A DNA stretch of 64,000 nucleotides from Heloderma charlesbogerti (GCA_026122225.1 JANEZZ010002683.1:806001-870000); one strand, 5' to 3'; shown: positions 1 to 9,845, numbered from the stretch's first letter. Notes: generated from the letters alone by a model not told the origin. A program made the numbers and translations.

Positions 1-1004
1 CTCTCTCTCACACATAGGGGTGTACGAACCCCACTCATTGTTCCAGGTGGCAGCATCTGCTGTGGAGGGAGGCGATCCGTCCCTCCCCCCGGAATCCTGC
101 CTGGCCAGCTCTGCTCCATGGCGAGTCTGCAGAGCAGCCGGCCAGGCCCATCCGCAGCCAGACTGCCGTCCGCTGCCAGGCTGCTGTGGCTGCAAATGGC
201 GGCCGGCGTAGCGGCCACCATTTGCATCCCTATGTTAGGCCGTGATAGGCTATGTATATATTTACATAGCCTATCACAGCAAAGAGCAGGGATGCAAATA
301 GCGGCCGCCATTTGCGTCCCTGCTTTTTGCCGTGATAGGCTATGTAAATATTTATGTAGCCAATCACAGCCACAGGCAAGGACGTAAATGGTGGCCGCTA
401 CACCGGCCGCCATTTCGTTCTGCAGCCCAGCAGTGGATGGAGACAACGACCCGGAGCAGCCGCCGCTGCCAGGTAGGGTCCATCCTAGGGGGATTTCGGG
501 GGGTGGCAGGGGTTGTAGTCTGTTCTGCCATGGACTCCGGGGGGCCGGATTCTTTAGAATTGGAGTCACAGACTCCATTGGAGTCTGTGGCGGATTTCTC
601 CACCATCCCTACTCGCACAATGAAACCAATGCAGGCTGATCTTCAATATATACAGCTTTCCCCACCACCACCATCACTGTCACTGATTGGAGACTGCTGG
701 TTAGGTTCAGCCTTAATTTGGCAACTAGAGTTACCATTCACCAAAGCTCACCATTTCCCTCCTACGTCCTCCTCCTCTCCCCCTCCCTGAGCTTTCGCAA
801 ATTGATGCGTTTAGAGACAGGCTATCTGGGTTTCAGAGTAGCTCCGAATCTCTGAGGCGGACCAAGGCACTTCAACGGGGACCCGCTTTGCTTCGGACCA
901 CCTCGTTGTTGGTCTGATCTGCTTTGGCTCTCAAGAAGGCACCCCCAAAGCAGCCCAACTCACTTCAATATTCAGATTCAGCACTGAAGCAATGCACAGC
1001 CCTA
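1..1004 (+). mobile_element. hAT-2 element, right part (begins before the window)
   Basis: After removing the hAT-Pal insertion at 15-611, the sequence 620-1004 aligns with the right part of the complete hAT-2 at 34779-37018. Shared stretches include the GCAGGCTGATCT block, the TAATTTGGCAACTA block and the CTCTGAGGCGGACCAAGG block. The CT-rich bases 1-8 match the CT-rich run just upstream in that copy. It ends at 1004 with GCACAGCCCTA, the inverse of a TAGGGCTG terminus. The left end lies outside the window, so its target duplication cannot be checked. No coding capacity is seen. Confidence 0.6.
15..611 (+). mobile_element. hAT-Pal copy 1 (A end left, B end right)
   Basis: A 597-bp non-autonomous hAT-type element. 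It starts TAGGGGTG and ends CATCCCTA, with CTCACACA at 7-14 and CTCGCACA at 612-619 as an 8-bp target duplication with one mismatch. The interior is a chain of palindromes: a GTGATAGGCTA/TAGCCTATCAC unit near 239-290, an AAATGGCGGC/GCCGCCATTT unit, and further copies to about 415. The B arm carries CAG|GTAGGG near 470, an outward 5' splice-donor-like site. The A arm of this copy has lost the GTAAGT found elsewhere. It sits inside an older hAT-2. No transposase ORF is present, so mobility would depend on an enzyme encoded elsewhere. Confidence 0.8.
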
Positions 1005-1179
1005 CTTTCAAGCGCTGTGTGATCCATGAAAGGTGAATTTTTAAAGTATGACACACTTGGCTTTTTCTTGCTTTATGTGTTCCTGACGGACCAAAGATGA
1101 TTCCATGAAATTCCAGATCATACTCCAATGCACTTCTCATTCCACTGTCATGAAGATTCCACCCCCATCCCTCTGGACT
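1005..1179. other. unassigned sequence between hAT-2 and copia remnant
   Basis: AT-balanced single-copy-looking sequence. I see no ORF, repeat or RNA gene that I can support. Confidence 0.4.
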
Positions 1180-1765
1180 AAAATATGCTAATATAATGCC
1201 TACAGCAATGGAAACAGGTTTCCACAATAAAAAGGAACTTAGTGAGTCACTACCAGAAAACAATGGTTATAGAGAGGCTACAGGTAAGCTTCTGTACTCA
1301 GCTACAACCACTAGGCCTGATATAGCCACTGGGGTAGCTGTACTATGGAATAAAACCAACTCACCCAGTCAAAGAGATTGGACTGCAGTCAAAAGTGTAG
1401 CAAGATACCTGAAGGGGTCTGCACACTTAAAACTAAGACTGCCAGCCACCAATAGCCCTAAACTAGTGCAATACATCGATGCAGATTGGGCTGAAAACTT
1501 TTCAGACCACAAATGCACTAGCAGACTCTTTTTTTTTTTTTTTGGAGGTGGAGCTGTGAGTTGGGCAAGCCACAAATAGGCCACAGTCACCCACTCATCT
1601 ACCAAAGCTGAATATGTGTCAGCTGCAGAAGTGTACAGAGAGGTCTTAGAACTGAATCTACTACTTGAGGACTTGGGAGTTGATGAGCCCTGTACAGATT
1701 TATGAGGACAAAGTTGCATGTCTCTATCAGTGAGATACACATGCACCAAACACATTGATGTTAAA
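1180..1765 (+). pseudogene. Ty1/copia retrotransposon pol remnant (end of RT and RNase H)
   Basis: The reading frame from 1196 to 1579 shows the order typical of the end of copia pol: YREATGKLLYSA, then TRPDIA, then a VARYLKG block, then DADWA, then a GGGAVSWAS block. These correspond to the RT/RNase H junction and the RNase H catalytic aspartate. A stop replaces glutamine after the SWASHK block. About 15 bases further on, in another frame, come SSTKAEYVSAAE and LLEDLGV, and near 1750 TKHIDV, all standard copia RNase H landmarks. A run of 16 T at about 1530 interrupts the region. LTRs, integrase and most of RT are absent, so this is a dead fragment. Copia elements are uncommon in amniotes but are known from reptiles. 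Recognition is by motif only. Confidence 0.75.
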
Positions 1766-1853
1766 ACACCATATTAAATACCATATAATAAAGGCTCTAC
1801 AACATCGGGGCGTGTTATGCTATTGTCCCACAGGAAATATGACTGTAGATCAT

Positions 1854-2231
1854 TGGGATGTATGAAAGTCACCTTTTTGCAGAATTGATTCACAGTGGGG
1901 GAGAGGCGCTCCGTCCCTCCCCCCGGAATCCTCGACAGGGGGGGAGGCGATCCGGTCCTCCCCCCCGGAATCCTGCCTGGCCGGCTGCACTCCGCTGCAG
2001 CTCCGCGGAGCAGCCAGCCAGGGCCGTCCACAGCCGGACTTCCGGCTGCGGACAGGCTGCTGCGGACACAAATGGAAACGGCCGTAGCGGCTGCCATTTG
2101 TGTCCAGCCAGGCTACCGTGATAGGCTACGTAAGTATTTACGTATTTTTTTACAAAGTATTTTTTGTATTTTTACAAAGTATTTTTTTGGCTGGGCAAAA
2201 AAACAAACAAACCAGCGTATGCAAATGGCGG
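1854..2231 (+). mobile_element. hAT-Pal copy 2, truncated (A end left)
   Basis: It begins TGGGATGTATGAAAGTCACC, a decayed A end. The GC-rich A arm follows, with two GGGGGGGAGGCG.TCC repeats near 1905-1975, then an AAATGG/CCATTTG palindrome (2068-2100) and half of a GTGATAGGCTACGTAAG palindrome (2119-2150). It then dissolves into an AT-rich stretch and is interrupted by the next copy at 2232. No B end is found. Confidence 0.65.
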
Positions 2232-2685
2232 TAGGGATGTACGAAAGTGACTTACCTCTCGCGGATTATGTTGATGGGGGGGGAGGCGTTCCGTCCCTCC
2301 CCCCAGAATCCTCAACGGGGGGGGGTAGGCGATCCGCGGAATCCCCGATGGCCGGCTGTGCTTCGCGGCAGCTCCGCGGAGCAGCCGGCCAGGCCCAGCC
2401 CAGCCCAGAGCCATCCACAGCCGGATTTCCGGCCACGGAGGGCTGTGTGGGGGGGGGACCGCATACGCAAAATGGCGACGGCTACGGCCACTGCCATTTG
2501 CATTTCTTATTTTTGGCCATCTGAATCTACGTAAATATTTACCTAGATTATGACGGCGAAAATAAAGGGGAACGCAAATAGCGTAGCGGGCACTATTTGT
2601 GTCCCTTTTTGATTTTTATGTTAAAATATTTGTGTCCCTTTTTATTTTATTTATTTTTATAATAAAAAAATATATTTGTGTCCCT
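2232..2685 (+). mobile_element. hAT-Pal copy 3, truncated (A end left)
   Basis: It starts TAGGGATGTACGAAAGTGACTT with the reverse-complement donor ACTTACC, inside copy 2. It has the A arm (2240-2450), an AAAATGGCGACGGC palindrome near 2470-2505, a TAGATT/AATCTA unit near 2525-2550, and then an ACGCAAATAGCG unit. It decays into T-rich sequence and stops where a BovB piece begins, so the B end is missing. The 8 bp before it (AATGGCGG) have no partner, as expected for a truncated copy. Confidence 0.65.
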
Positions 2686-2687
2686 GA

Positions 2688-3206
2688 ATTAAATTCACCC
2701 ATGCTTCTCCATTTTAGTTTGCTGATTCCCAAGATGTTGATGTTCAATCTTGCCATCTCATGTTTGACCACCTCCAGCTTACCTTGATTCATTGATCTTA
2801 CATTCCAGGTTCCTAAACAATATTGTTCTTTACAGCATCGGACTTTCTTTTCACCACCAGACACATCCACAGCTGAGTGTCCTTTCGGCTTTGGCCCAGC
2901 CGCTTCACTCTTTCTGGTGTTACTTGGAAATTCCCTCTGCTCTTCCCCAGTAGTATATTGGACACCTTCTGACCTGAGGAGCTCATCTTTCCGGCGTCAT
3001 CTCTTTTAGCCTTGTGATACGTTCCATGGGGTTTTCTTGGCAAGAATACTGGAGTGGGTTGCCATTTCCTTCTCCAGTGGACCACATTTTGTCAGAACTC
3101 TCCACCATGACCTGTCCATCTTGGGTGGCCCTGCATGGCATAGCTTATGGCTTCACTGAGTTACGCAATCCCCTTTGCCACAACAAGGCAGTTATCCATG
3201 AAGGGG
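2688..3206 (-). mobile_element. BovB/RTE 5' fragment
   Basis: On the minus strand this matches the first ~520 bp of the complete BovB at 50350. Shared are the 5' terminal CCCCTTCATGG (ending at 3206), the GGAGAAGGAAATGGCAACCC block, and the start of the endonuclease frame with LGTWNVRSMNQGKLEVVKHE. Only the 5' part is kept, which is the reverse of the usual 5' truncation, so the 3' side was probably lost by deletion or by exchange with the neighbouring hAT-Pal. The 5' terminal stem seen in the intact copy is damaged here: base 7 faces A, and helix P2 is disrupted. Confidence 0.85.
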
Positions 3207-3979
3207 AGAATGACCTTTAATAGGGATAAATGCCAGGTTCTGCACCTAAGAAAAAGAAACCAAATGCACAGTTACAAGATGTGTGATACTTGGCTCAACA
3301 ATACTAGAAGCGAGAAGAATCTTGGAATTGTTGTCGATCACAAGCTGAATATGAGCTAACAATGTGATGTGGCTGCAAAAAAAGGCAAATGCTATTCTGG
3401 GCTGCATTAATAGAAGCATAGCTTCCAAATCCCATGAAGAACTAGTTCCCCCCTACTCAGCACTGGTTAGGCCTCATCTGGAGTACTGTGTCCAGTTCTG
3501 GGCACCACATTTTAAGAAGGATGCAGACAACTGGAAAAGGTTTGTAGGAGGCAACAAAAATTCAGGAGACTGGAAACAAAGCTCTATGAGGAGAGACTGA
3601 AAGAACTGGGCATGTTTAGCCTTGAGAAGAGAAGACTGAGGGGAGATATGATAATGCTCCTCAAGTACTTGAAAGGCTGTCACAGAGAGGAAGGCCTGGA
3701 TCTCTTCTCGATCATCCCAGAGTGCAGGACATGGAATAATGGGCTCACGTGACAGGAAGCCAGATTCCGGCTGAACATCAGGAGGAACTTCCTGAGCAAT
3801 ACGACAATGGAAGCAATTCCCTAGGGAGGTGGTGGGCTCTCCCACACTGGAGGCATTCAAGATAAGGCTGGACAGCCATCTGTCAGGGATGCTCTGACTT
3901 GGATTCCTGCATTGAGCAGGGGGTTGGACTCGATGGTCTTGTAGGCCCTTCCAACCCTACTATTCTATGATTCTATGAC
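3207..3979 (+). mobile_element. CR1 LINE 3' fragment
   Basis: Encodes the end of CR1 ORF2 in broken frames: [53 protein letters not shown] and the [20 protein letters not shown] region. The usual 3' UTR follows (GGGTTGGACTCGATGG...) and the tail ATTCTATGATTCTATGA ends near 3978. It begins mid-ORF, as normal 5'-truncated CR1 copies do. Several indels mean it is inactive. Confidence 0.9.
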
Positions 3980-4136
3980 TTTACATGTCAATGACTGTCT
4001 TAAAGACAGGTTAAGGACAGGTCATGGCTGGAGTTCAACAATGGGATCATACTGGAGGTAGTTGACTAGGTAACTTACCAGGTATCACTCTTGCTATCCA
4101 GCACATTCATGTTTTGCTGAAGTTTGACCCCCCAGC

Positions 4137-5032
4137 TAGGGGTGGACGAAAGTCACTTACCTTTTCGCGCAGCTTGTTCGTGGTGGGGGGGAGCGCTTCG
4201 CTGCTCCCCCCGCGAAGTTCAGGCCGGGGGGGGAGGCTTCCTGCCTCGCCCAGCCGAAATTCAGGCCGGGGGGGAGGCTTCCTGCCTCGCCCGGCCGAAA
4301 TTCAGGCCGGGGAGGAGGCTTGCCGCCTCGCCCGGCCGCAAACGCGAAAGTTAAAAAAAACAACAACAACGCCCCCTGATAGGCTACGTGACGATTCACG
4401 TAGCCTATCACGGCTAGATATGCAAAGTCAGCCATGATAGGCTACGTTAATCGTCACGTAGCCTATCACGGGTGACTTAAAAAAAAAAAAAAGCGCGTAC
4501 GCGAATGGCAGCCCCCATAGGGAGCCGCCATTCGCGTTCCTTATTTAGTGGCTGTAGTCTACGTAAACATTTACGTAGACTACAGCCACCAAATAAGGAA
4601 CGCGAATGGTGGCTCCCTATGGGGGCCGCCATTATCCGTACACGCTTTTTTTTTTTTTTTTAAGTCACCCGTGATAGGCTATGTGACGATTCACGTAGCC
4701 TATCACGGCTGACTTTGCAAATCTAGCCGTGATAGGCTATGTGAATCGTCACGTAGCCTATCAGGGGACTTTTTTTTTTTCTTTGATTGCAATGGCGGGG
4801 GCGGCAGCCGTTCGAAAGATCGGCTGCTGCCCCTGCCCTGCCCGAACACCCGACGAACCGCCAGCCGGACCCGCCGCCAGGAGGGACATTCAGGGAAGGT
4901 AAGTCCCGTCCCGGGGGGGGGTGCGGGGTGTGGGGGTGTGTGGAGGATTTCTCCCCGAAACTTGTTCGGGGGGCCGAACACATTGGCGCTCGGCCCCCCG
5001 AAGTTTCGGGGAGAAATTCTCCGCCATCCCTA
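4137..5032 (+). mobile_element. hAT-Pal copy 4 (A left, B right), showing the complete nested palindrome
   Basis: An 896-bp copy starting TAGGGGTGGACGAAAGTCACTT and ending GCCATCCCTA. The A arm holds three tandem ~47-bp GC-rich units (TTCAGGCCGGGG plus GCCTCGCCCGGCCGAAA) at 4218-4338. The core 4373-4767 is one inverted repeat of about 395 bp centred near 4569. Each half contains two GATAGGCTACGTGA palindromes and one CGAATGG/CCATTCG palindrome, and the centre is GCTGTAGTCTACGTAAA with its complement. Outward donor motifs are ACTTACC at 4155-4161 (minus strand GGTAAGT) and AAGGTAAGT at 4896-4904. The B arm ends with a short GC-rich stem around GTTCGGGG/CCCCGAA. Flanks CCCCCAGC and CCCCCCTT are only a weak target duplication. 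Confidence 0.85.
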
Positions 5033-5307
5033 CCCCCCTTCTTTGCCTTTGGGGAATGCATTTTAAGAAGTCCATTAGAAACTGAATGGCTTGATCTAGT
5101 CTTGCGTGATGCTCTCAACCCCATTGCTGTGCCTTTCTCCCACCTTTGCTGAGGCTGTGGATGAAGACGCCTGACTTCTTGGCTGTGTCTCAAAATGGGG
5201 TCAGTACTGTTCACCCCAAAGAGAGCTACTTCATAACAATACTGTCTCTAGCCTACATTTATTCCCTCTAATACTAATGCTGTGTTACCATGCCTTCTTT
5301 GTATTTA

Positions 5308-5334
5308 TCATCATCATCATCATCATCATCATTT
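5308..5334. repeat. (ATC)n microsatellite at L2 3' end
   Basis: Nine consecutive TCA/ATC units. The position matches the 3' tail of the minus-strand L2, so it probably grew from the element tail. Confidence 0.85.
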
Positions 5335-5521
5335 CTATACTGCCCCATAGCTGAAGTTGTCTGGGTGATTTACAGAGATTAAAACATTAAAATATAATAT
5401 ACAGAGTTTAAAATCCATTTACATAAAACACACAGACAATATACACAAAGACAACATATAACTAAAAACAACTCTGAACAGTCATTCATAACCAAGGACA
5501 GATCCAGGACTGATTAAAAAC

Positions 5522-6122
5522 TAGGGATGTACGAAAGTCACTTACCTTTTCGAAGGATGACATTCGTGGGGGGGGGAGGCACTCCGTCCCTCCCCACGAA
5601 ATACTACGGCGAAAATAAGGGGAACGCAAATAGCGTAGCATCTACGCTATTTGCGTTCCCCTTATTTTCGCCGTCTTAGTCTACGTAAATGTTTACGTAG
5701 ACTAAGACGTTCCAAAATAAGGAACGCAAAGGGCGGCGCCCATTGGCACCGCCATTTGCGTACAAGCATTTTTTTTTCTTTTAAATCAGCCGTGATAGGC
5801 TACGTAAACATTTACGTAGCCTATCACGGTGTTTTTTAAAAATCTAGCCGTGATAGGCTACGTAAATCTTTATGTAGCCTATCACGTTTGTTTTTTTTTT
5901 TTAACTGGAAATGGCGGTGGGGGCCGCCAGTCGGAAGACCGGCCGCCACCGCCACCGAACCGCCGCCAGAGCCGCCACCACCGCCAGGAAGATCCACCCA
6001 AGGTAAGTCCCGTCCCGGGGGGGGGGCGGGGGGGCAGACCATTCCACCACCGATTTCAGGGGGCCGAATGCGCTGGCATTCGGCCTCCATGAGATTCGTG
6101 GCAAAATTCTCTGACATCCCTA
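5522..6122 (+). mobile_element. hAT-Pal copy 5 with perfect TTAAAAAC target duplication
   Basis: It starts TAGGGATGTACGAAAGTCACTT and ends GACATCCCTA. TTAAAAAC stands at 5514-5521 and 6123-6130, so the insertion into the L2 3' UTR is exact. Most of the A arm is gone. The core keeps a GCGTAGCATCTACGC centre, a TAGTCTACGTAAATGTTTACG palindrome (5675-5708), a CGCAAAGGGCGGC unit and two GTGATAGGCTACGTAAA palindromes (5789-5886). The B arm has AAGGTAAGTCCCGTC (5999-6013) as outward donor, then the GGCCGAATGCGCTGGCATTCGGCC hairpin region near 6061-6085. It is a 601-bp internally deleted derivative that still transposed or was trimmed after insertion. Confidence 0.9.
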
Positions 6123-7906
6123 TTAAAAACTCATCATGTGCTGCCAAATGCCTGTGAGAAGATGAAGATGCTGAAAATGCAATGTTGGTGCCAAGCAGGC
6201 CTCATCGGAGAGATTGTTCCACAGGTAGGGGGCCACCACTGAGAAGGCCCTCTCCCTTATTGCCACCTTCCCTCAGAAAAGGCACCCAGAGGAGGACCTT
6301 AAATGTTGAATGTAGAGTATGGGTAGGTTCATTTCAGGAGAGGCGCTCTGTCAGGTATTGCGTTCCCAAGCCATGTAGGACTTTATAGGTTAAAACCAGC
6401 ACCTTGAATCGAGCTTGGAGGCATATAGGCAGCCAGCACAAGAGGGCCATAAGAGTCGTTCTTATATGTGCAGACCTGCTAGTCCCAGTTATCAAACTAG
6501 CTGCTGCATTTTGCATGAGCTGCAACTTCTGAACCATCTTCAAAGGCAGCCCCACATAGAGCGCATTGCAGTAATCTAACTTGGAGGTTACCAGAGCACA
6601 GAGAATTGAAGTCAGGCTATCCCTGTCCAGATAGGGGCGTAGCTGGGCCACCAGCCAAAATTGGTAGAAGGCACTCTGTGCCACTGAGGCCACCTGAGCC
6701 TCAAATGACAAAGATGGTTCCAGGAGGACCCCCAAGCTGCAGATCTGCTCCTTCAGGGGGAGTGCAACTCCATCCAGAACAGGTCGAGCACCCTCCATCC
6801 AGTCAGGAGAACCACCCACCAACAGCATCTCAGTCTTGTCTGGAATTAGCCCTCATCCAGCCCATTGTCGCAACCAGGCACCGATCTAGCATGTCCACAG
6901 CCTCACCTGATGAAGATGAAAAGGAGAAGTAGAGCTGCGTGTCATCAGCGTATGGATGACAATGCACTCCAAAACTCCGGATGACTGCACTCAACAATTT
7001 CATGTAGATGTTGAACAGCATGAGGGACAAAACCGACCTCTGAGGAACCCCATACTGGAGAATCCACGGGGCCAAGCAATGTTCCCCAAGCACCACCTTC
7101 TGGATCCAACTAATCAAGTAGGGGAAAAACCACTGCAATGCAGTGCTTCCCACTCCTGGCTCAGAGAGTCATCCCAGAAGAATACCACGGTTGATGGTAT
7201 CGAAAGCTGCCGAGAGATCAAGAAGAATCAACAACTCCCCCCGCCTCTTGCCTGACATGGGTCATCATACAGGGCAGCCAAGGCTGTTTCTATGCCACAA
7301 CCTGGCCTGAACCCCCCTGAACTCTGACTGAAATGGATCCAGATAATTGGTCTCATCCAAGAGTGTCTGCAACTGGCTCGCAACCACCTGCTCAAAGACC
7401 TCACGCGGGAATGGAACCTTTGCAACTAGCCTATAATTATTAAGATTTTCCAGGTCCAGGGAGAATTTCTTCAGGAGTGGTCTCACTACCGCCTCTTTCA
7501 GGCAGCCCAGGACCACTCCCTCTTGCAGAGAGGCATTAATCACCTCCCTGGCCCAGCCGACTGTTCCCTCCCTGCCGGTTTTTATAAGCCAAGAGGGATG
7601 AGGATCCAATATGGATGTGGTGGCATGAACCTGCCCAAGCAAGTTGTATAAAGCAACTGTGCTGTAAGTCACACCAGTCTGCCCAACAAGCTCAAGGCAT
7701 TTTGCTCCCTGAGGCCGAGTATCAAATGGCAGTCCCCCTCCCACTCGAGCCCGAGACAGCAGTGTTTGGCCAGAGATATTCTACTATGGGATCTGCATTC
7801 TGTGCATGTACCAAGCAGCCTGTTATTATTACAACTTGATGTCTTTTCTAAGTTCAGCTCAGCTCGTGGCTCTAAAATTTGCCTGAGGTATGCAGAGGAA
7901 CAGACA

Positions 7907-9606
7907 TAGGGATGTCAGAGAATTCCACCACGGATCTCGGTGATCCCCCAAACTCTGTGGCAGAACGGCCTGCCCCTCCCGCCCCCCCGCAGATCCCCCC
8001 CGGGACGAGACTGGGGCGGATCTTCCAGGTGGTGGCAGCTGCGGCAGTGGCAGCTGCGGCGCCTGGTCTTCCAACCGGCTGCCGCTGCCGACATTTGCAG
8101 TCTTGTAAAAAAAACGACGACGTGATAGGCCACGTAAAGATTTACGTAGCCTATCATGGCTGGGTTAATAAAAAAAAAAAAAGCGTATGCAAATGGCGGC
8201 GGCTATGGCCGCCGCCATTTGCATTCCTTATTTTTGGCTGTCTTAGTCTATGTAAATATTTACGTAGACTATGACGGCAAAAATAAAGGGGAATGCAAAT
8301 AGCGTAGCGGGCGCTATTTGTGTCCCTTTTTGATTCGCCGTTTTAGCAGGGCGACTCAAAACAGCAAATCAAAAAGGGACGCAAATAGCACCCGCTACGC
8401 TATTTGCGTTCCCCTTTATTTTCGCTAGGGATGTCAGAGAATTCCGCCATGGATCTCGGGGAGGCCGAATGCCAGCACATTCGGCCCCCCGAAATTGGTG
8501 GTGGAATGGTCTGCCCCCCGCCCCCCCCAGGACGGGACTTACTGTGGGCGGATCTTCCTGGCGGCGGTGGCAGCTCCGGCGGCAGTTTGGCGGCGGTTTG
8601 GCGGCGGTGGCGGCCGGTCTTCTGACCGGCTGCCGCCGCCGCCATTTCCAGTTAAAAACAAAAAAAAGTGAAGGCTATGTAAAGATTTACGTAGCCTATC
8701 ACAGCTAGATTTTTAAAAAACACCCTGATAGGCTACGTAAATGTTTACATAGCCTATCACAGCTGATTTAAAAGAAAAAAAAACACGCGCGTATGCAAAT
8801 GGCGGCGCCCATGGGCACCACCATTTGCGTTCCTTATTTTGGCATGTCTTAGTCTACGTAAACATTTATGTAGACTAAGACGGCGAAAATAAGGGGAACG
8901 CAAATAGCATAGCGTCTACGCTATTTGCGTTCCCCTTATTTTCGCCGTCTTAGTCTACGTAAATGTTTACGTAGTCTAAGACGTGCCAAAATAAGGAATG
9001 GAAATGGTGGCGCCGTAGCCTATCATGGCTGACTGCAGGGACGCAAATGGCGGCGGCTACAGCCACCGCCATTTGCGTCCCTGCTAGCCAGCGGCTGGAT
9101 GTCCAGCCACTGGCGGAGCCGGCCGGCGGCTATGCAGAATCCCTGCAGAGCGGAGCCGGCCGGCCAGGATTCAGGGGGGAGGGACAGAGCGCCTCCCCGC
9201 CGGCCAGAATTTCGAGTGGAGGGACGGAGCGCCCCCCCCATGAATGTCACCCTTCGAAAAGGTAAGTGACTTTCGTACATCCCTAATTTTCGCCGTCATA
9301 GTCTGCGTAAATATTTACGTAGATTAAGACAGCCAAAAATAAGGAATGCAAATGGCGGCGGCCGTAGCCGCCACCATTTGCATACGCGGTGGGTTTGTTT
9401 TATTTTTTTCCCCAGAGCCCTCTGCGGCCGGAAATCTGGCTGCGGACAGCTCTGGCCTGGCCGGCTGCTCTGCGGAGCTGCCGCAGAGCACAGCTGGCCG
9501 TGGAGGATTCCAGGGGGGAGGAACAGATTCCAGGGGGAGGGACGGAACGCCTCCCCCCCCCATCAACATAATCCACGGAAAGGTAAGTGACTTTCGTACA
9601 TCCCTA
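7907..9606 (-). mobile_element. hAT-Pal copy 6 (outer), split by copy 7
   Basis: It begins TAGGGATGTCAGAGAATTCC (B end) and ends TTTCGTACATCCCTA (A end). AACAGACA is present at both 7899-7906 and 9607-9614, a perfect 8-bp duplication. Own sequence is 7907-8425 and 9294-9606; copy 7 occupies the middle. The left core has GTGATAGGCCACGTAAAG (8119-8158) and AAATGGCGGCGGC palindromes, and the right core ends in CAAATGGCGGCGGCCGTAGC. The A-end donor AAAGGTAAGTGAC is intact near 9579-9591. The B-end donor has changed to GACTGGGG, one of few losses. No ORF of transposase type is seen. Confidence 0.88.
8426..9285 (-). mobile_element. hAT-Pal copy 7, nested inside copy 6
   Basis: An 860-bp copy starting TAGGGATGTCAGAGAATTCC and ending CGTACATCCCTA. 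ATTTTCGC occurs at 8418-8425 and 9286-9293, a perfect 8-bp target duplication within the palindromic core of copy 6. Its core is a large inverted repeat centred near 8911 on GCAAATAGC...GCTATTTGC, flanked by TTATTTTCGCCGTCTTAGTC and its complement. The A arm on the right keeps AAAAGGTAAGTGAC. This shows the family was still jumping after copy 6 had landed and that it accepts its own sequence as target. Confidence 0.9.
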
Positions 9607-9624
9607 AACAGACACTGTAGGGAA

Positions 9625-9725
9625 TGCGGAATTTCTGTGCTGGATCATGGTGAAGGGTGCACCTAGTCCAGCATCCTCCTGCTTTCCATAGTAGCCAACT
9701 GGTCAACCGCCCTCCTGTGTTTATG
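9625..9725 (-). repeat. SINE-like reptile repeat fragment
   Basis: The words GTGCTGGATCATGG, CCTAGTCCAGCATCCT and GTAGCCAACTGGTCAACC match the repeat also seen at 43300-43445 and, in the opposite orientation, at 49580-49800. It is a short, old fragment without a promoter. Confidence 0.5.
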
Positions 9726-9845
9726 TCCCACCCGCATCTAGTGCTCAGCATAAATGGAGATTCCATTTATTCCATGGAGATTCCATGGCTAATATCAACT
9801 AAACATCCCTTGCTCCATGAATTTCTTTATTTCCCTCTTAAAGCC

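Larger units (their letters stand above)
5300..7890 (-). mobile_element. L2-type LINE, degenerate, interrupted by hAT-Pal copy 5
   Basis: Read on the minus strand, decayed frames give the L2 reverse transcriptase and C-terminal region. At 7265-7744 there are LKEAVVRPLLKK and LNNYRLVAKVPFPREVFEQVV. At 6830-7153 there are GVPQRSVLSLMLFNIYMK and a YADDTQLYFSF active-site block. At 6334-6828 there are the QICSLGVLLEPSLSFEAQV and LDYCNALYVGLPL blocks. The 3' UTR continues to about 5300 and ends in an ATC/GAT microsatellite (5308-5334), a common L2 tail. hAT-Pal copy 5 split the 3' UTR at 5514-5521. Multiple frameshifts make it inactive. Confidence 0.85.

Noticed and set aside
229..400. tRNA or other RNA gene in the strong hairpins
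   Set aside because: Hairpins are simple perfect palindromes with no A/B box or cloverleaf; they recur in every copy as DNA palindromes.
15..611. ORFs in GC-rich hAT-Pal arms as possible transposase
   Set aside because: They are short, overlap in opposite directions, read through palindromes, and contain none of the hAT transposase motifs (RNase H-like DDE, hATC dimerisation region).
4374..4767. CRISPR-like array of spaced palindromic repeats
   Set aside because: The palindromes are mirrored about a centre, lie within bounded hAT-type elements with target duplications, and occur in a vertebrate-type genome with LINEs; spacers are not unique.
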